The notes beneath the pieces were generated by a model that had not been told where the DNA came from, searched no databases, and saw only the letters and a list, made by a program, of their open reading frames with translations. 59,560 nucleotides of DNA from Sulfurimonas sp. SAG-AH-194-C20 (GTDB taxonomy: Bacteria; Campylobacterota; Campylobacteria; Campylobacterales; Sulfurimonadaceae): assembly GCF_029215975.1 (NCBI RefSeq), contig NZ_JAEMVD010000003.1, positions 1 to 59,560 on the forward strand, read 5' to 3'. Every line of letters starts with the position of its first letter. Within the stretch, counting starts at the first letter, position 1. Made by a program: the position numbers and the translations under genes. This document shows, one piece after another, positions 43,699 to 52,919 of this stretch.

Positions 43699-45060
43699 AT
43701 GGAAGTAGAATCAGGGCGTGTAAAAGAAAAAAGTAAACTAGAAAGTCTACTCAAAATTTTACATGAATATGCTTATATGGAAACTATAGTAATGGTTACT
43801 ATATATTTAAGTATTGGTTATTTAATAGATAATAAGGACATATGTATGTTAAATACAGATGTTTCTTTTATACTCATCTTATTGTCTGTTATTACCCTTT
43901 TTCATGGTTTTGAAAATGGTATTTTAGCACTAAGTGTTTTAGCTATTGCTATGTGGCTATTTTATCCTATATTTGCATATATCGAATTTTTGGTTGCTCT
44001 AATGATGACACTAATCTTTAGTGAATTTCATTATTACTGGACACAAAAGATTAAGACAGCTGAAATACAAGCTAATTATCGTGGTGCAAAACTTGATGAA
44101 CTCTCAAAAGCTTTTTATACATTAAAAATTTCACATGACCAGCTAGAAAAGAATTATGTAATTAAGCCTATGAGTATTAGAAATTCAATTGAGTATATTA
44201 TAAACCAAAAAACTAGTATAGATGAAGATGATACTATTGAGAATAAACAAGAAGAGTATTACAATCGTTTCATAGGGCTACTAGAAAAATCTTTTAATGT
44301 TAATAGTGCGTTAATAATTCACAGAAAATTTAGTGATGATGAAAGTAGTTATCTTCTTGAAGATAATAGTACTTTTTCTTATGGTACTCTTGCAGAAAAA
44401 CGAACAGCTCAGGTTATTTTGGAAGATTATCTTGTAGATAAGGCGATTAGTAGAAAAACTGCAATTTATATTAGTGATGATTTAGGTGAGCCGACGGTTA
44501 CTAATGACATAAACAGTTTATACTTAGCCGCAATTCCTGCATTGGAAAATAATAAAATTGTGAGTGTTTTAGTTATTGAGAGAATGCCATTTATGTCTTT
44601 TAACAGAGAAAACTTGACATCTATATCTATACTGCTTGAGTACTTTTCAATTGAAATATCAAAAAAAGATTTACTTGCTAAAGAGAATGAACTAACTTTG
44701 GTCAAAGATGAACCATTTCAGTATGAGTTTGAGAGAATGAAATACCTTTATAAGAAATTTGAGGTAAATTCGATTATACTTGTTTTACGAATAGACAATG
44801 AGCTCCAAGCAACTCGTGTATATGAAAAAGTTCAAAAAATGTTGCGTTCATTAGATATGGTAACCTTAGTAAGGAATCAAGGGTTTTATTATATAACATT
44901 ACTTTTTCCATTACATGATAAAGCTGCAGCACTTGGGTATCTAAATCGATTGCTTTTTACCTTAGAAGAAGCAAAAGATAAAAAATTTAACTATATGACT
45001 TTTGATTTATCAAAAACAGAACTTTTAAACAAGTACTATGCGGAAGATTATGATGGGTAA
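43699..45060 (+). CDS. pelD: PelD-like c-di-GMP receptor
   Basis: A 453-residue inner-membrane protein: four hydrophobic segments in residues 25-110, a GAF domain (about 190-325) and a degenerate GGDEF domain (about 340-450). The I-site RSLD (Arg383 to Asp386) lies five residues before RNQGF, which stands where GGDEF would be; this is the PelD arrangement, able to bind c-di-GMP but not to make it. By analogy with P. aeruginosa, ligand binding activates the PelDEFG synthase complex. Overlaps pelE. Confidence 0.9.
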   Translation: MEVESGRVKEKSKLESLLKILHEYAYMETIVMVTIYLSIGYLIDNKDICMLNTDVSFILILLSVITLFHGFENGILALSVLAIAMWLFYPIFAYIEFLVALMMTLIFSEFHYYWTQKIKTAEIQANYRGAKLDELSKAFYTLKISHDQLEKNYVIKPMSIRNSIEYIINQKTSIDEDDTIENKQEEYYNRFIGLLEKSFNVNSALIIHRKFSDDESSYLLEDNSTFSYGTLAEKRTAQVILEDYLVDKAISRKTAIYISDDLGEPTVTNDINSLYLAAIPALENNKIVSVLVIERMPFMSFNRENLTSISILLEYFSIEISKKDLLAKENELTLVKDEPFQYEFERMKYLYKKFEVNSIILVLRIDNELQATRVYEKVQKMLRSLDMVTLVRNQGFYYITLLFPLHDKAAALGYLNRLLFTLEEAKDKKFNYMTFDLSKTELLNKYYAEDYDG

Positions 45061-46291
45061 TTTTACTACTACTATTGAGCCATATTTACCTTTACTTTAT
45101 GTCCTTCATATAATAATAAGTATTGTACTCTCAGTTTTTTTAACAAAATATATTCAAAAAAGATTTATAAATGATGAAGTAGTGAAGATGAAAGACTTAC
45201 TACGTTTAGAACAGATAGAGGATAGAAGTCTTATATTTCGTCTTTTTTTTAAAATTTCACTACATAAAAATAATACAAAAGTAAGCTTTTTATTTCTTTT
45301 TTTATTTAATATAGCGATACCTGTTTTAGGTTATCCTCTTTGTATATGGACAGCATGGTATTTATATAATGTTACTTACGATAAAACAGTTGCAAAAACA
45401 AACATACTTAATCTTGATGAATTTGGAATCTCATTTTTAAAAATAGAACGGATCTTTGGAGAAGGCTCATTAATAGACCTTATGACAAGCAAGTATGCCC
45501 CAAAGTCTAAGAAACTCAAAGCTCTTTCGGCACTTGCGACAAGAGTTTCACCTGAAAATCTTCGAGTTGTCCGTGAAACACTTACTAGTAAAGATGATGA
45601 AATACGCATGTTTGGGTATGCCATTTTAAACAAGGCAGAAAAAGCATTAAGTATGAAAATAAACACAAATTTAGAAATATTTCATGAGGAAAACAATAAA
45701 GAAACAGATATAAATTTCGCTAGAAAAGCTGCATCAGCACAAGAGCTAGCAACTCTCTATTGGGAGATGGTTTATACTGAGCTTTCTCATGAGAGTTTAA
45801 AAAAGAGTTTTTTAGATGAGGTATCGAGATATGTGCAAATAGCAAAAGATTATTATGTACCAAGATCTCATGTGCTGCAAAAAAAGTTAGAGATAATTAA
45901 AGTGAACTTAGAAAAAAGTGAACTTTTAGTGAAAAAGTTGAATAAGAGAGAGATAAAAGAGATAAAAACAGATGAAACACCACAGTACTATAAGAATAGA
46001 ATAAAAGAGATTGAGATTGATTTACTGTCTTACAATAATCGGGCTACAAAATTATTTTTGTTAATGGGTAGGGTTTATTTGAGTAATGATGAGTATGAAA
46101 ATGCCAGTACAGAGTTCACTGTTGCTCAAGAACTGTACCAAGGGGAAGCTTCTTTTATCTTACCATATATTGCTGAGATTCAGTTTTTGATGGGTAACTA
46201 CTCTGTTGTCAACTCAATTATCAACGAATCACCAGAATTAGGTCTTAATGCGAGACTATTTCCTATAGTTGAACAATGGAAAATATCATGA
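45053..46291 (+). CDS. pelE: PelE-like membrane/TPR protein
   Basis: A protein of about 412 residues with two hydrophobic segments near the N terminus (about 8-30 and 70-100), then a helical, TPR-like region to the C terminus (for example LFLLMGRVYLSNDEYENASTEFTVAQELY). It fits PelE by position between pelD and pelF and by architecture. Three close ATGs exist (45038, 45050, 45053); I choose 45053 because GGAAG lies six bases upstream. It overlaps pelD by 8 bases. Confidence 0.82.
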   Translation: MGNFTTTIEPYLPLLYVLHIIISIVLSVFLTKYIQKRFINDEVVKMKDLLRLEQIEDRSLIFRLFFKISLHKNNTKVSFLFLFLFNIAIPVLGYPLCIWTAWYLYNVTYDKTVAKTNILNLDEFGISFLKIERIFGEGSLIDLMTSKYAPKSKKLKALSALATRVSPENLRVVRETLTSKDDEIRMFGYAILNKAEKALSMKINTNLEIFHEENNKETDINFARKAASAQELATLYWEMVYTELSHESLKKSFLDEVSRYVQIAKDYYVPRSHVLQKKLEIIKVNLEKSELLVKKLNKREIKEIKTDETPQYYKNRIKEIEIDLLSYNNRATKLFLLMGRVYLSNDEYENASTEFTVAQELYQGEASFILPYIAEIQFLMGNYSVVNSIINESPELGLNARLFPIVEQWKIS

Positions 46292-46728
46292 ATGAAACAA
46301 AAGAATTTCCTAAAAGTGACAGTGTAGATGTAATGCTTTTTTCAGAGGGAACTTACCCTTATGTTAAAGGTGGAGTTTCGTCTTGGTTACTGCAACTAAT
46401 AAAAGGACTTCCTGAGTATACTTTTGGTGTTTGTTTTATCGGTGCTCAAGAGTATGTAGATGGGCATAAAATGGAGATTAGTTATGAATTTCCTCCGAAT
46501 TTAAAACACCTAGAAGTGCACTATCTTTTTGATGATAAAGATAATTTAGTTCCAAAAAAGATTAAAGGAAGTGATGCTGGATTTGAAGCAGTATCTGATC
46601 TCTATGAGTCTTTTAAATCTAATGCAAAAGAGATCCCAGAAGTACTACAAAAAATAAAATTTTATACTGAAGATGTTACCTTTAAAGACTTTTTATTCTC
46701 AAAAAAAATCGTGGCAATTTATAAATGA
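46288..46728 (+). CDS. pelF: PelF-like glycosyltransferase, N-terminal part (frameshifted)
   Basis: The N-terminal part of a PelF-like glycosyltransferase with LFSEGTYPYVKGGVSSWLLQLIKGLPEYTFGVCFIGAQEY, the characteristic PelF start. The start at 46288 overlaps the pelE stop (ATGA); an ATG at 46276 is possible. The frame runs FLFSKKIVAIYK-stop after a run of eight A (46701-46708). With seven A it continues as FLFSKKSWQFINDTY into the next entry. Together they would encode about 565 residues, somewhat longer than the roughly 507 of P. aeruginosa PelF. Confidence 0.85.
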   Translation: MNETKEFPKSDSVDVMLFSEGTYPYVKGGVSSWLLQLIKGLPEYTFGVCFIGAQEYVDGHKMEISYEFPPNLKHLEVHYLFDDKDNLVPKKIKGSDAGFEAVSDLYESFKSNAKEIPEVLQKIKFYTEDVTFKDFLFSKKIVAIYK

Positions 46729-47986
46729 TACGTATATGAAGAATTGTCCTGATGTCCCTTTTATTGATTATTTTTGGACATTGAGAAATATTCATAAACC
46801 CATATGGATTTTAGCTGAAATTGTACAGAACCTACCAAAGGCAAAGATATTTCACTCTCCATCAACTGGATATGCAGGTTTTTGTGCAGCACTTGCATCT
46901 TATGATACTGGTAGACCAATAGTACTAACTGAACACGGAATTTATACAAGAGAGAGAAAGATTGATATGCTCTCGGCTGATTGGATTGAGTATAAAAAAC
47001 CATCGCTTTTACAACAACCTGAAGAGTATAACTACATCAAAAAAATGTGGGTTAATTTCTTTGAAAAAATAGGTGTATTCTGTTATCAGCGCTCCAACCA
47101 TGTACTCTCTCTTTTTCCAGGTGCACAAAAAATTCAAGTTCTTTTTGGTGCAGATGAGAATAAAACTATGGTTATTCCTAATGGAGTAGATGTCGATGGG
47201 CTTAAAAAGACTATGAAAGATAGACAAAGCATTCCAAAACCCATTGTAACACTCATTGGAAGAGTTGTACCTATTAAGGACATTAAAACCTTTATTCGTG
47301 CTATAAAAATTGCATCTTTAACAATACCAAATATAGAGGGTTGGATTGTTGGAGCGGTTGAAGAAGATAGAGAGTACCTTGCAGAATGCCAGCAAATGGC
47401 TACATCTTTGGGTCTTAAAAAAGCTTCTCAGGTCTTTGATGGCAATAAAAGTGATATGACGCAAGACGAGATAATAGCACATAGTGATAAAGTGAAGTTT
47501 TTTGGACACAGTGATATTAAAAAAATCCTTCCTCACTCAGCACTACAAACACTTTCCTCGATTAGTGAGGGAATGCCACTTGTTATACTAGAGGGATTTG
47601 CTGCAGGTGTACCCTGTGTTGCTACTGATGTTGGTTCATGTCGTGACCTTATTGAAGGTGGTATTGACGAAGAGGATATAAGAATAGGTAAAGCAGGAGC
47701 TATTACAGGTATAGCAAACCCAGATGCTTTAGCTAAAGAATATATTAGATTGCTAAACTTTGAAAGTGGTGAATGGAAAAATGCACAAGAAGCAGGTTTA
47801 GTGCGAGTTGAGAAATACTACAGGCAAGAATCGTTTTTAAGTGACTATCGAGATATTTACGATGAAGCAAAAGTTTTAGACTGGGCAACATTAAAAGGAA
47901 AAGTATTTCCGTACTATCTTCCAAAGCCTTCACCATATACAAAAGTAATGCTTAAGCGCTTTAAGGTTGTCTCATGGCAGGTATAG
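46673..47986 (+). CDS. pelF: PelF-like glycosyltransferase, main part (GT4, frameshifted)
   Basis: The rest of PelF: FINDTYMKNCPDVPFIDYFWTLRNIH, HSPSTGYAGFCAALAS, LTEHGIYTRERKIDML, then a GT4 fold with IPNGVDVDGLKK, LIGRVVPIKDIKTFIRA and the E-x7-E loop SEGMPLVILEGFAAGVPCVATDVGSCRDLIEG. It would use UDP-sugar (UDP-GlcNAc/GalNAc in known Pel) as donor. The first ATG, 46673, lies before the A8 run, in a frame that is coding only beyond it. It overlaps pelG by 13 bases. Confidence 0.88.
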   Translation: MLPLKTFYSQKKSWQFINDTYMKNCPDVPFIDYFWTLRNIHKPIWILAEIVQNLPKAKIFHSPSTGYAGFCAALASYDTGRPIVLTEHGIYTRERKIDMLSADWIEYKKPSLLQQPEEYNYIKKMWVNFFEKIGVFCYQRSNHVLSLFPGAQKIQVLFGADENKTMVIPNGVDVDGLKKTMKDRQSIPKPIVTLIGRVVPIKDIKTFIRAIKIASLTIPNIEGWIVGAVEEDREYLAECQQMATSLGLKKASQVFDGNKSDMTQDEIIAHSDKVKFFGHSDIKKILPHSALQTLSSISEGMPLVILEGFAAGVPCVATDVGSCRDLIEGGIDEEDIRIGKAGAITGIANPDALAKEYIRLLNFESGEWKNAQEAGLVRVEKYYRQESFLSDYRDIYDEAKVLDWATLKGKVFPYYLPKPSPYTKVMLKRFKVVSWQV

Positions 47987-49347
47987 GTTTTGAGCTTCGT
48001 AAGATTCTAAATGAGGATAGATTACTATCCTTTGCAAAAGTATATGGCTACTCGGCGATTTTAAGTTCTGGTCCATGGGTTATCTCTATCCTGGCTATTG
48101 TACTTGTAGGTTTCATCAACCTTGCTCATCTTGGTGAAGTGAGTGATGCTTTTCGTTTTCAAGTTGTTGTTACCTATGCGATTGCTCTTGCTTCAAGTCT
48201 TATTATTACGGGTATTTTACAACTCCCTTTTACTCGTTATGTCGCTGACCTTATTTTTAACCACAAAGAGGATGAAATTCTTCCTTCGTACTTTGGAGCT
48301 ATTTTTATGGCATGGGCATTAGGGCTACCTATTGTTACACCTTTTTATATGTGGGTTTTTGAAGAACAAAGCTTACTCTTTCTCATAGGTGTAATTTCTA
48401 CTTTTTTAATCCTTTGTGGTGTTTGGATTTCTAGTATTTTAGCCGCTAGTTTGAAGTACTACAAGGGTGTGGTATGGGCTTATTTTGTTTCATACGCACT
48501 AATAGTAATTTTTTCTTATTATTTCGGTAACTCAATTGAGCTATTACTTTTTATATTTTTCTTTGGAAATTCAATACTTTTTGTTATTTTACTGACTTTA
48601 ATAGTAAAGAGTTATAAGTCAACTATATTTATGAAAATAGATTTCTTTTTAGCAGATAACTTTTACTGGACACTTGGTATGGCTGGACTAATGTACAACT
48701 TAGGTGCGTGGATAGATAAGTTTATATTTTGGTACTCTCCTTCAACAGGTCACACAGTTATAGGTAAGCTTAACGCATCTATTGTGTATGACATGCCAAT
48801 ATTCTTGGCTTATTTATCTATTTTACCGGGTATGGCTATCTTTTTTTATAGACTAGAGTCAGATTTTGCAGAAAAATATGACCTTTATTATGATGCAGTC
48901 CGAAGTGGAGGTACACTTGCAACTATTAAAGGGTACAAGCATGATATGATTGATGTTATTCGCCACTCAATTCATGAGATACTAATGATACAAGGTATTA
49001 TAGATATTATACTATTTTTAACGGCTCCAAAAGTATTTGAATTTTTACATATTCCACAACTTTATCTCGGACTGCTTTATATTTTAACAATAGGGGCGAT
49101 GTTACAGATAGCTTTTATGTCAGTTCTCGCTATACTATACTACCTAGATAGAAAACATGTTGCAATGTGGCTCTGCATACTATTTTTTGTAGCAAACACA
49201 GTGCTTACTCTTGTTTCAATTGAACTTGGACCTGCATACTTTGGGTATGGGTATACAGTTTCTTTGCTTATAGTTTTTATAACAAGTTTAGTGGTAATTA
49301 GAAATGAAATGGATAGGTTGGATTATGAAACATTTATGTTACAGTAA
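47974..49347 (+). CDS. pelG: PelG-like membrane transporter
   Basis: A 457-residue integral membrane protein with about 12 hydrophobic segments. The start MAGIGFELRKILNEDRLLSFAKVYGYSAILSSGPWVISI is the PelG hallmark; WTLGMAGLMYNLGAWIDKFIFWYSPSTG is also conserved. PelG belongs to the MOP-type transporters and, with PelF, carries the polymer across the inner membrane. The ATG lies within the pelF end. Confidence 0.93.
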   Translation: MAGIGFELRKILNEDRLLSFAKVYGYSAILSSGPWVISILAIVLVGFINLAHLGEVSDAFRFQVVVTYAIALASSLIITGILQLPFTRYVADLIFNHKEDEILPSYFGAIFMAWALGLPIVTPFYMWVFEEQSLLFLIGVISTFLILCGVWISSILAASLKYYKGVVWAYFVSYALIVIFSYYFGNSIELLLFIFFFGNSILFVILLTLIVKSYKSTIFMKIDFFLADNFYWTLGMAGLMYNLGAWIDKFIFWYSPSTGHTVIGKLNASIVYDMPIFLAYLSILPGMAIFFYRLESDFAEKYDLYYDAVRSGGTLATIKGYKHDMIDVIRHSIHEILMIQGIIDIILFLTAPKVFEFLHIPQLYLGLLYILTIGAMLQIAFMSVLAILYYLDRKHVAMWLCILFFVANTVLTLVSIELGPAYFGYGYTVSLLIVFITSLVVIRNEMDRLDYETFMLQ

Positions 49348-51877
49348 ATATATATTTTTACTTTTTATAGTAAATATTACTTTGTCCGCTTCATTGTTAG
49401 ACAAAAGTGCACTTTTTTATTATGGTGATAAAATCTCTTATAGTATGGTTGGAGTTCACGACTACATTGTAGTTGAGCCTGAAAATACAAATGTTTATAC
49501 ACATGGGTTTTCTGTATATAAGCATAAAATATTTGCAAGGGTTATTATTTCTAACTCAATAGAGGAGACCAAAAAAAGAATAAAAAAATTACTTAAACAG
49601 GGTTACAAGGGCATATACTTAGATAAAAATGAGAGTAGTAAAAAGAGTAAGAAGCTCATCAACTACTTTAAAAGTGTTTCACCTGAGGTGAATTTTATAG
49701 TTAAGTATGATGAAAGACTAGAAGAAGAGTTGTATGAACTGTTTGATGCGATAGTTATTGATGATACACATGAAATTAAAGTAAAACATATCAAAACTAT
49801 TCAAAAAAGTGGTGTGGACATTATTAAAATTCACTTTGTTACTTCTAAAGAGCTGGATGATGTACAAGAATATATACAAAAAATACAATCACAAGATATG
49901 GTTCCCTATGTAACAACAAGGACATTCAATCGATATGGTAAATCTTCAAAAAATGCTATTAAACGCGAAATATTTACACTTATTGATGAGTCTAAAGAGG
50001 ATAGAACACTTATCGGAGCACATCAAATAGGTGCAATGCCAATGGAGTACTTGGGGTATATTCAAAAACTCTATGACATCTCCGCTGGACTACCTGAGCT
50101 TGAAGATATGCACCATTATGCAGGTGTAGCTGTTTGGTTGCATAAAGATTATAAAAATCCTCAAAAACTAATGCAATGGATACTCTCTATGCATAAAATA
50201 GGTATTAAAGTTGTCTTTATGAATAGTTTTGGTTTTAGTATAGACTCTGGAAGTATGAAGGCACTTGATATTGATATTTATGATGGGGATTCAAGTGTAA
50301 AAAATAAAAAACAGATAATCTATCAAGATAAAATGATAGGTTTTGAGATGGACCCTTCTCTAGGAGAAAATACGATTTACATGCATCCAAATCATGCGAG
50401 AGAATTATTGGTTTTTGAAGACTCACATGGTTTACGTTCTACTCCAGTTGCTATTACATCTTGGGGTGGTTATGCAATAGGACAAGGTATGCTAGTGGAA
50501 TTAAAGGATGAAAATGTGTGGGTAGTTAATCCTTTTGATTTTTTACAAGAAGCACTTCGTCTACCTATTATAGCAGTTCCCGATACAACAACACATAACG
50601 GAAAACGTATATTTTTCACACATATTGATGGTGATGGAATGGTGAGCCGTGTGGAGTCAAATCCTGAACTCTTCTCAGGAGATATGATTTTAGATAAGAT
50701 TTTAAAAGCTTATGATGTACCACATTCTGTCTCTTTAATTGGAGCAGAAGTTGAACCAACAGGCCTATATCCAAAATTTTCTTCCCGCGTTTTAGGAATT
50801 TCAAAAGAGATGTATGCCCTTGAAAATGTAGAGGCAGCTACTCACACCTTTACACATCCATTTTATTGGGGTGAGATTAAAAATGGTAAGCTTGCCCCAG
50901 AGTTCCGTTTACAACCTAAAGACTATGAGTTTTCACTTGATAGAGAGTTTTTGGGAACATTAGAGTTTATTACAAATAATCTTCTAAATAAAGATGAGCG
51001 AAAAAGAGCTGTATCTGTTTTTTGGAGCGGAGACTGTACACCGCGTTTTAATGCTTTGGAGTACATTTATCAGCACAATCTTTTAAATATCAATGGTGGA
51101 TATACAACAATCAATAATATTGCACCATGGTTGACACTTGTCGCACCAATAGGGTTAGAGAGAAACGAGTACTATCAAATATATACAGGTGCACAAAATG
51201 AAAACGTTTTTACAAATGATTGGCTTGGTCCATTTTGGGGTTTCAAGAGAGTCGTACAAACTTTTAAGTTGACTGACTCTCCACGTAGATTAAAGCCCAT
51301 AGATATTTACTATCATTTATACTCAGGTACTAAAACAGCCTCTTTAAATGCTTTGAAGTACATTTTTAACTGGTCACTCAAACAAGAGATATTTCCAATT
51401 TTTACTTCAGAGTATATACCAAAAGCGATGGACTATTTTATTGTTTCCATGGCAAATGAAGAAAATAGGTGGTTAGTATCTGGTATGAAGTCATTAAAAA
51501 CTCTGCGTTTTGAAGATTTCAACAAAAGTATAGATATAACTAAGTCAAACAGTGTGTATGGTTTTAGAAACTTTGAGAATCATACATATATAAGTTTTGA
51601 CAAGAAACAAGAACATAATTTTACAGTCATAAAAGAAAAGCCTAGTGTTGCATATCTTATAGCATCTAATGCTGAGGTGATAAAATACAATAGAGGTCAA
51701 ACACACACACAATATAGCTTCAAGGGGTATACAAGTTTAACATTAGACTTTTATCTTCCTGGGTCATGCAAGCTTTTAAGTACACCCAAGGCTTCTTCAT
51801 CAGTATATCAAAACGAAAATATTCATTTAGAATATCTTAAAAGTAAAGAGGCTATTGTAAATGTCATTTGCAGATGA
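49325..51877 (+). CDS. PelA paralogue with eroded hydrolase domain, deacetylase intact
   Basis: An 850-residue secreted protein (signal peptide about 1-22). Start at 49325 chosen for the signal peptide; an earlier ATG at 49304 lies in pelG. The deacetylase is intact: FTHIDGDG (Asp435, Asp437) and HTFTHPFYW (His507, His511), spaced 72 residues as in P. aeruginosa PelA. The N-terminal TIM-barrel hydrolase lacks the AYVSIGE, FFDTLDSY and LILNRGF motifs and the FES catalytic Glu of the copy at 56025; the matching strand reads AIVIDDTH. It is about 59 residues shorter before the deacetylase. Likely a deacetylase without glycoside hydrolase activity. Confidence 0.85.
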   Translation: MKHLCYSKYIFLLFIVNITLSASLLDKSALFYYGDKISYSMVGVHDYIVVEPENTNVYTHGFSVYKHKIFARVIISNSIEETKKRIKKLLKQGYKGIYLDKNESSKKSKKLINYFKSVSPEVNFIVKYDERLEEELYELFDAIVIDDTHEIKVKHIKTIQKSGVDIIKIHFVTSKELDDVQEYIQKIQSQDMVPYVTTRTFNRYGKSSKNAIKREIFTLIDESKEDRTLIGAHQIGAMPMEYLGYIQKLYDISAGLPELEDMHHYAGVAVWLHKDYKNPQKLMQWILSMHKIGIKVVFMNSFGFSIDSGSMKALDIDIYDGDSSVKNKKQIIYQDKMIGFEMDPSLGENTIYMHPNHARELLVFEDSHGLRSTPVAITSWGGYAIGQGMLVELKDENVWVVNPFDFLQEALRLPIIAVPDTTTHNGKRIFFTHIDGDGMVSRVESNPELFSGDMILDKILKAYDVPHSVSLIGAEVEPTGLYPKFSSRVLGISKEMYALENVEAATHTFTHPFYWGEIKNGKLAPEFRLQPKDYEFSLDREFLGTLEFITNNLLNKDERKRAVSVFWSGDCTPRFNALEYIYQHNLLNINGGYTTINNIAPWLTLVAPIGLERNEYYQIYTGAQNENVFTNDWLGPFWGFKRVVQTFKLTDSPRRLKPIDIYYHLYSGTKTASLNALKYIFNWSLKQEIFPIFTSEYIPKAMDYFIVSMANEENRWLVSGMKSLKTLRFEDFNKSIDITKSNSVYGFRNFENHTYISFDKKQEHNFTVIKEKPSVAYLIASNAEVIKYNRGQTHTQYSFKGYTSLTLDFYLPGSCKLLSTPKASSSVYQNENIHLEYLKSKEAIVNVICR

Positions 51878-52919
51878 AGAAATAAAAAAAGTATATGTGA
51901 TTACATATAAAGAGCTGATTTTTACGTTCTTAATGTTTAGTGTAATACTAATTGTACTGTTTCCAAAAGACATCTTAAAAGAGCAGATTTTATCTGAAAA
52001 TTCAAATTATGATTTGAGTATGTTGTATCTGCAAAATCTTCTTAAGCATTCACCAGAAGATGAATCCTTGATGCTAATATTAGCAGAACAGAGTCTTCGG
52101 TCAGGTAAAAGAGACCTCTCGTTACGACTTTTAGCTCTTTTACTGAAAAGTGATAATATGGACTATCGTCATAGAGCGAATATCCTCAGTTATGATTTAC
52201 AAAAAGATGATTATTTTTATATTCAAGTAGAAATGGACAAAGCTTTTCAAATGAAAAAATTAAAAGCACTCTTTGCATCTATATATATACAAAAAATGTA
52301 TGATAGAAAAAATATAGATAAATGGTTTGAAGAAGCAAATTTTGTTAATAATAAAAGAGCTAGGTATGATTTTTTAAAACAAAAGATAAGGAAAAATCCA
52401 AGAGATATTGGACTTTTAGAAGAGGGATATTATTTAGCACAGCAGAGACATAAGAAAAAGGATGCAGTAATGTTTTTAACATTACTACAAAAGTATGATC
52501 CTTTACGTGCGGAGAAATGGGCACTTGATGATTATCACATGAGTATGGCATTTAAAGATTATGCAAGTGCAGAAAAAATACTGATAGAAAGAGCTAAAAC
52601 TTCTACTGTTTGGCAAGAACGACTTGCAGATTTTCATTTGATGAATAGTTCTTATAGGCGAGCATCTAAAGAGTATATACTTTTGTATAAAAAGAGTAAA
52701 TCATATAAGATTAAAAGGCGTTATTTTTATAAGGCTGTTAGGTCATTACAAGCAGGTAACCATTTAAATGAAGCAGCAAGGTTGGTACGTAGATATGAGA
52801 GGAGATATGTCTCAGATAAAAGTGCTAGAAGGTTTATGATTAAAATCTACCTTGCTACAGGTGATTTAGAGTATGCGGCAAACCTATCGAAAAAAATTCT
52901 AAAAAAAGAGTATAAATAA
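51861..52919 (+). CDS. Membrane-anchored TPR-like protein (possible PelB N-terminal half)
   Basis: A 352-residue protein with one N-terminal membrane segment (about residues 14-35) and then helical repeats of TPR type (for example YDLSMLYLQNLLKHSPEDESLMLILAEQSL and ATGDLEYAANLSKKIL). I know no exact family. P. aeruginosa PelB has an N-terminal TM helix and TPRs before its barrel; here the TM helix and TPRs sit in this separate gene and the TPR-barrel part in the next one. Overlaps pelA-like by 17 bases and the next gene by one (TAATG). Confidence 0.7.
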   Translation: MSFADEEIKKVYVITYKELIFTFLMFSVILIVLFPKDILKEQILSENSNYDLSMLYLQNLLKHSPEDESLMLILAEQSLRSGKRDLSLRLLALLLKSDNMDYRHRANILSYDLQKDDYFYIQVEMDKAFQMKKLKALFASIYIQKMYDRKNIDKWFEEANFVNNKRARYDFLKQKIRKNPRDIGLLEEGYYLAQQRHKKKDAVMFLTLLQKYDPLRAEKWALDDYHMSMAFKDYASAEKILIERAKTSTVWQERLADFHLMNSSYRRASKEYILLYKKSKSYKIKRRYFYKAVRSLQAGNHLNEAARLVRRYERRYVSDKSARRFMIKIYLATGDLEYAANLSKKILKKEYK

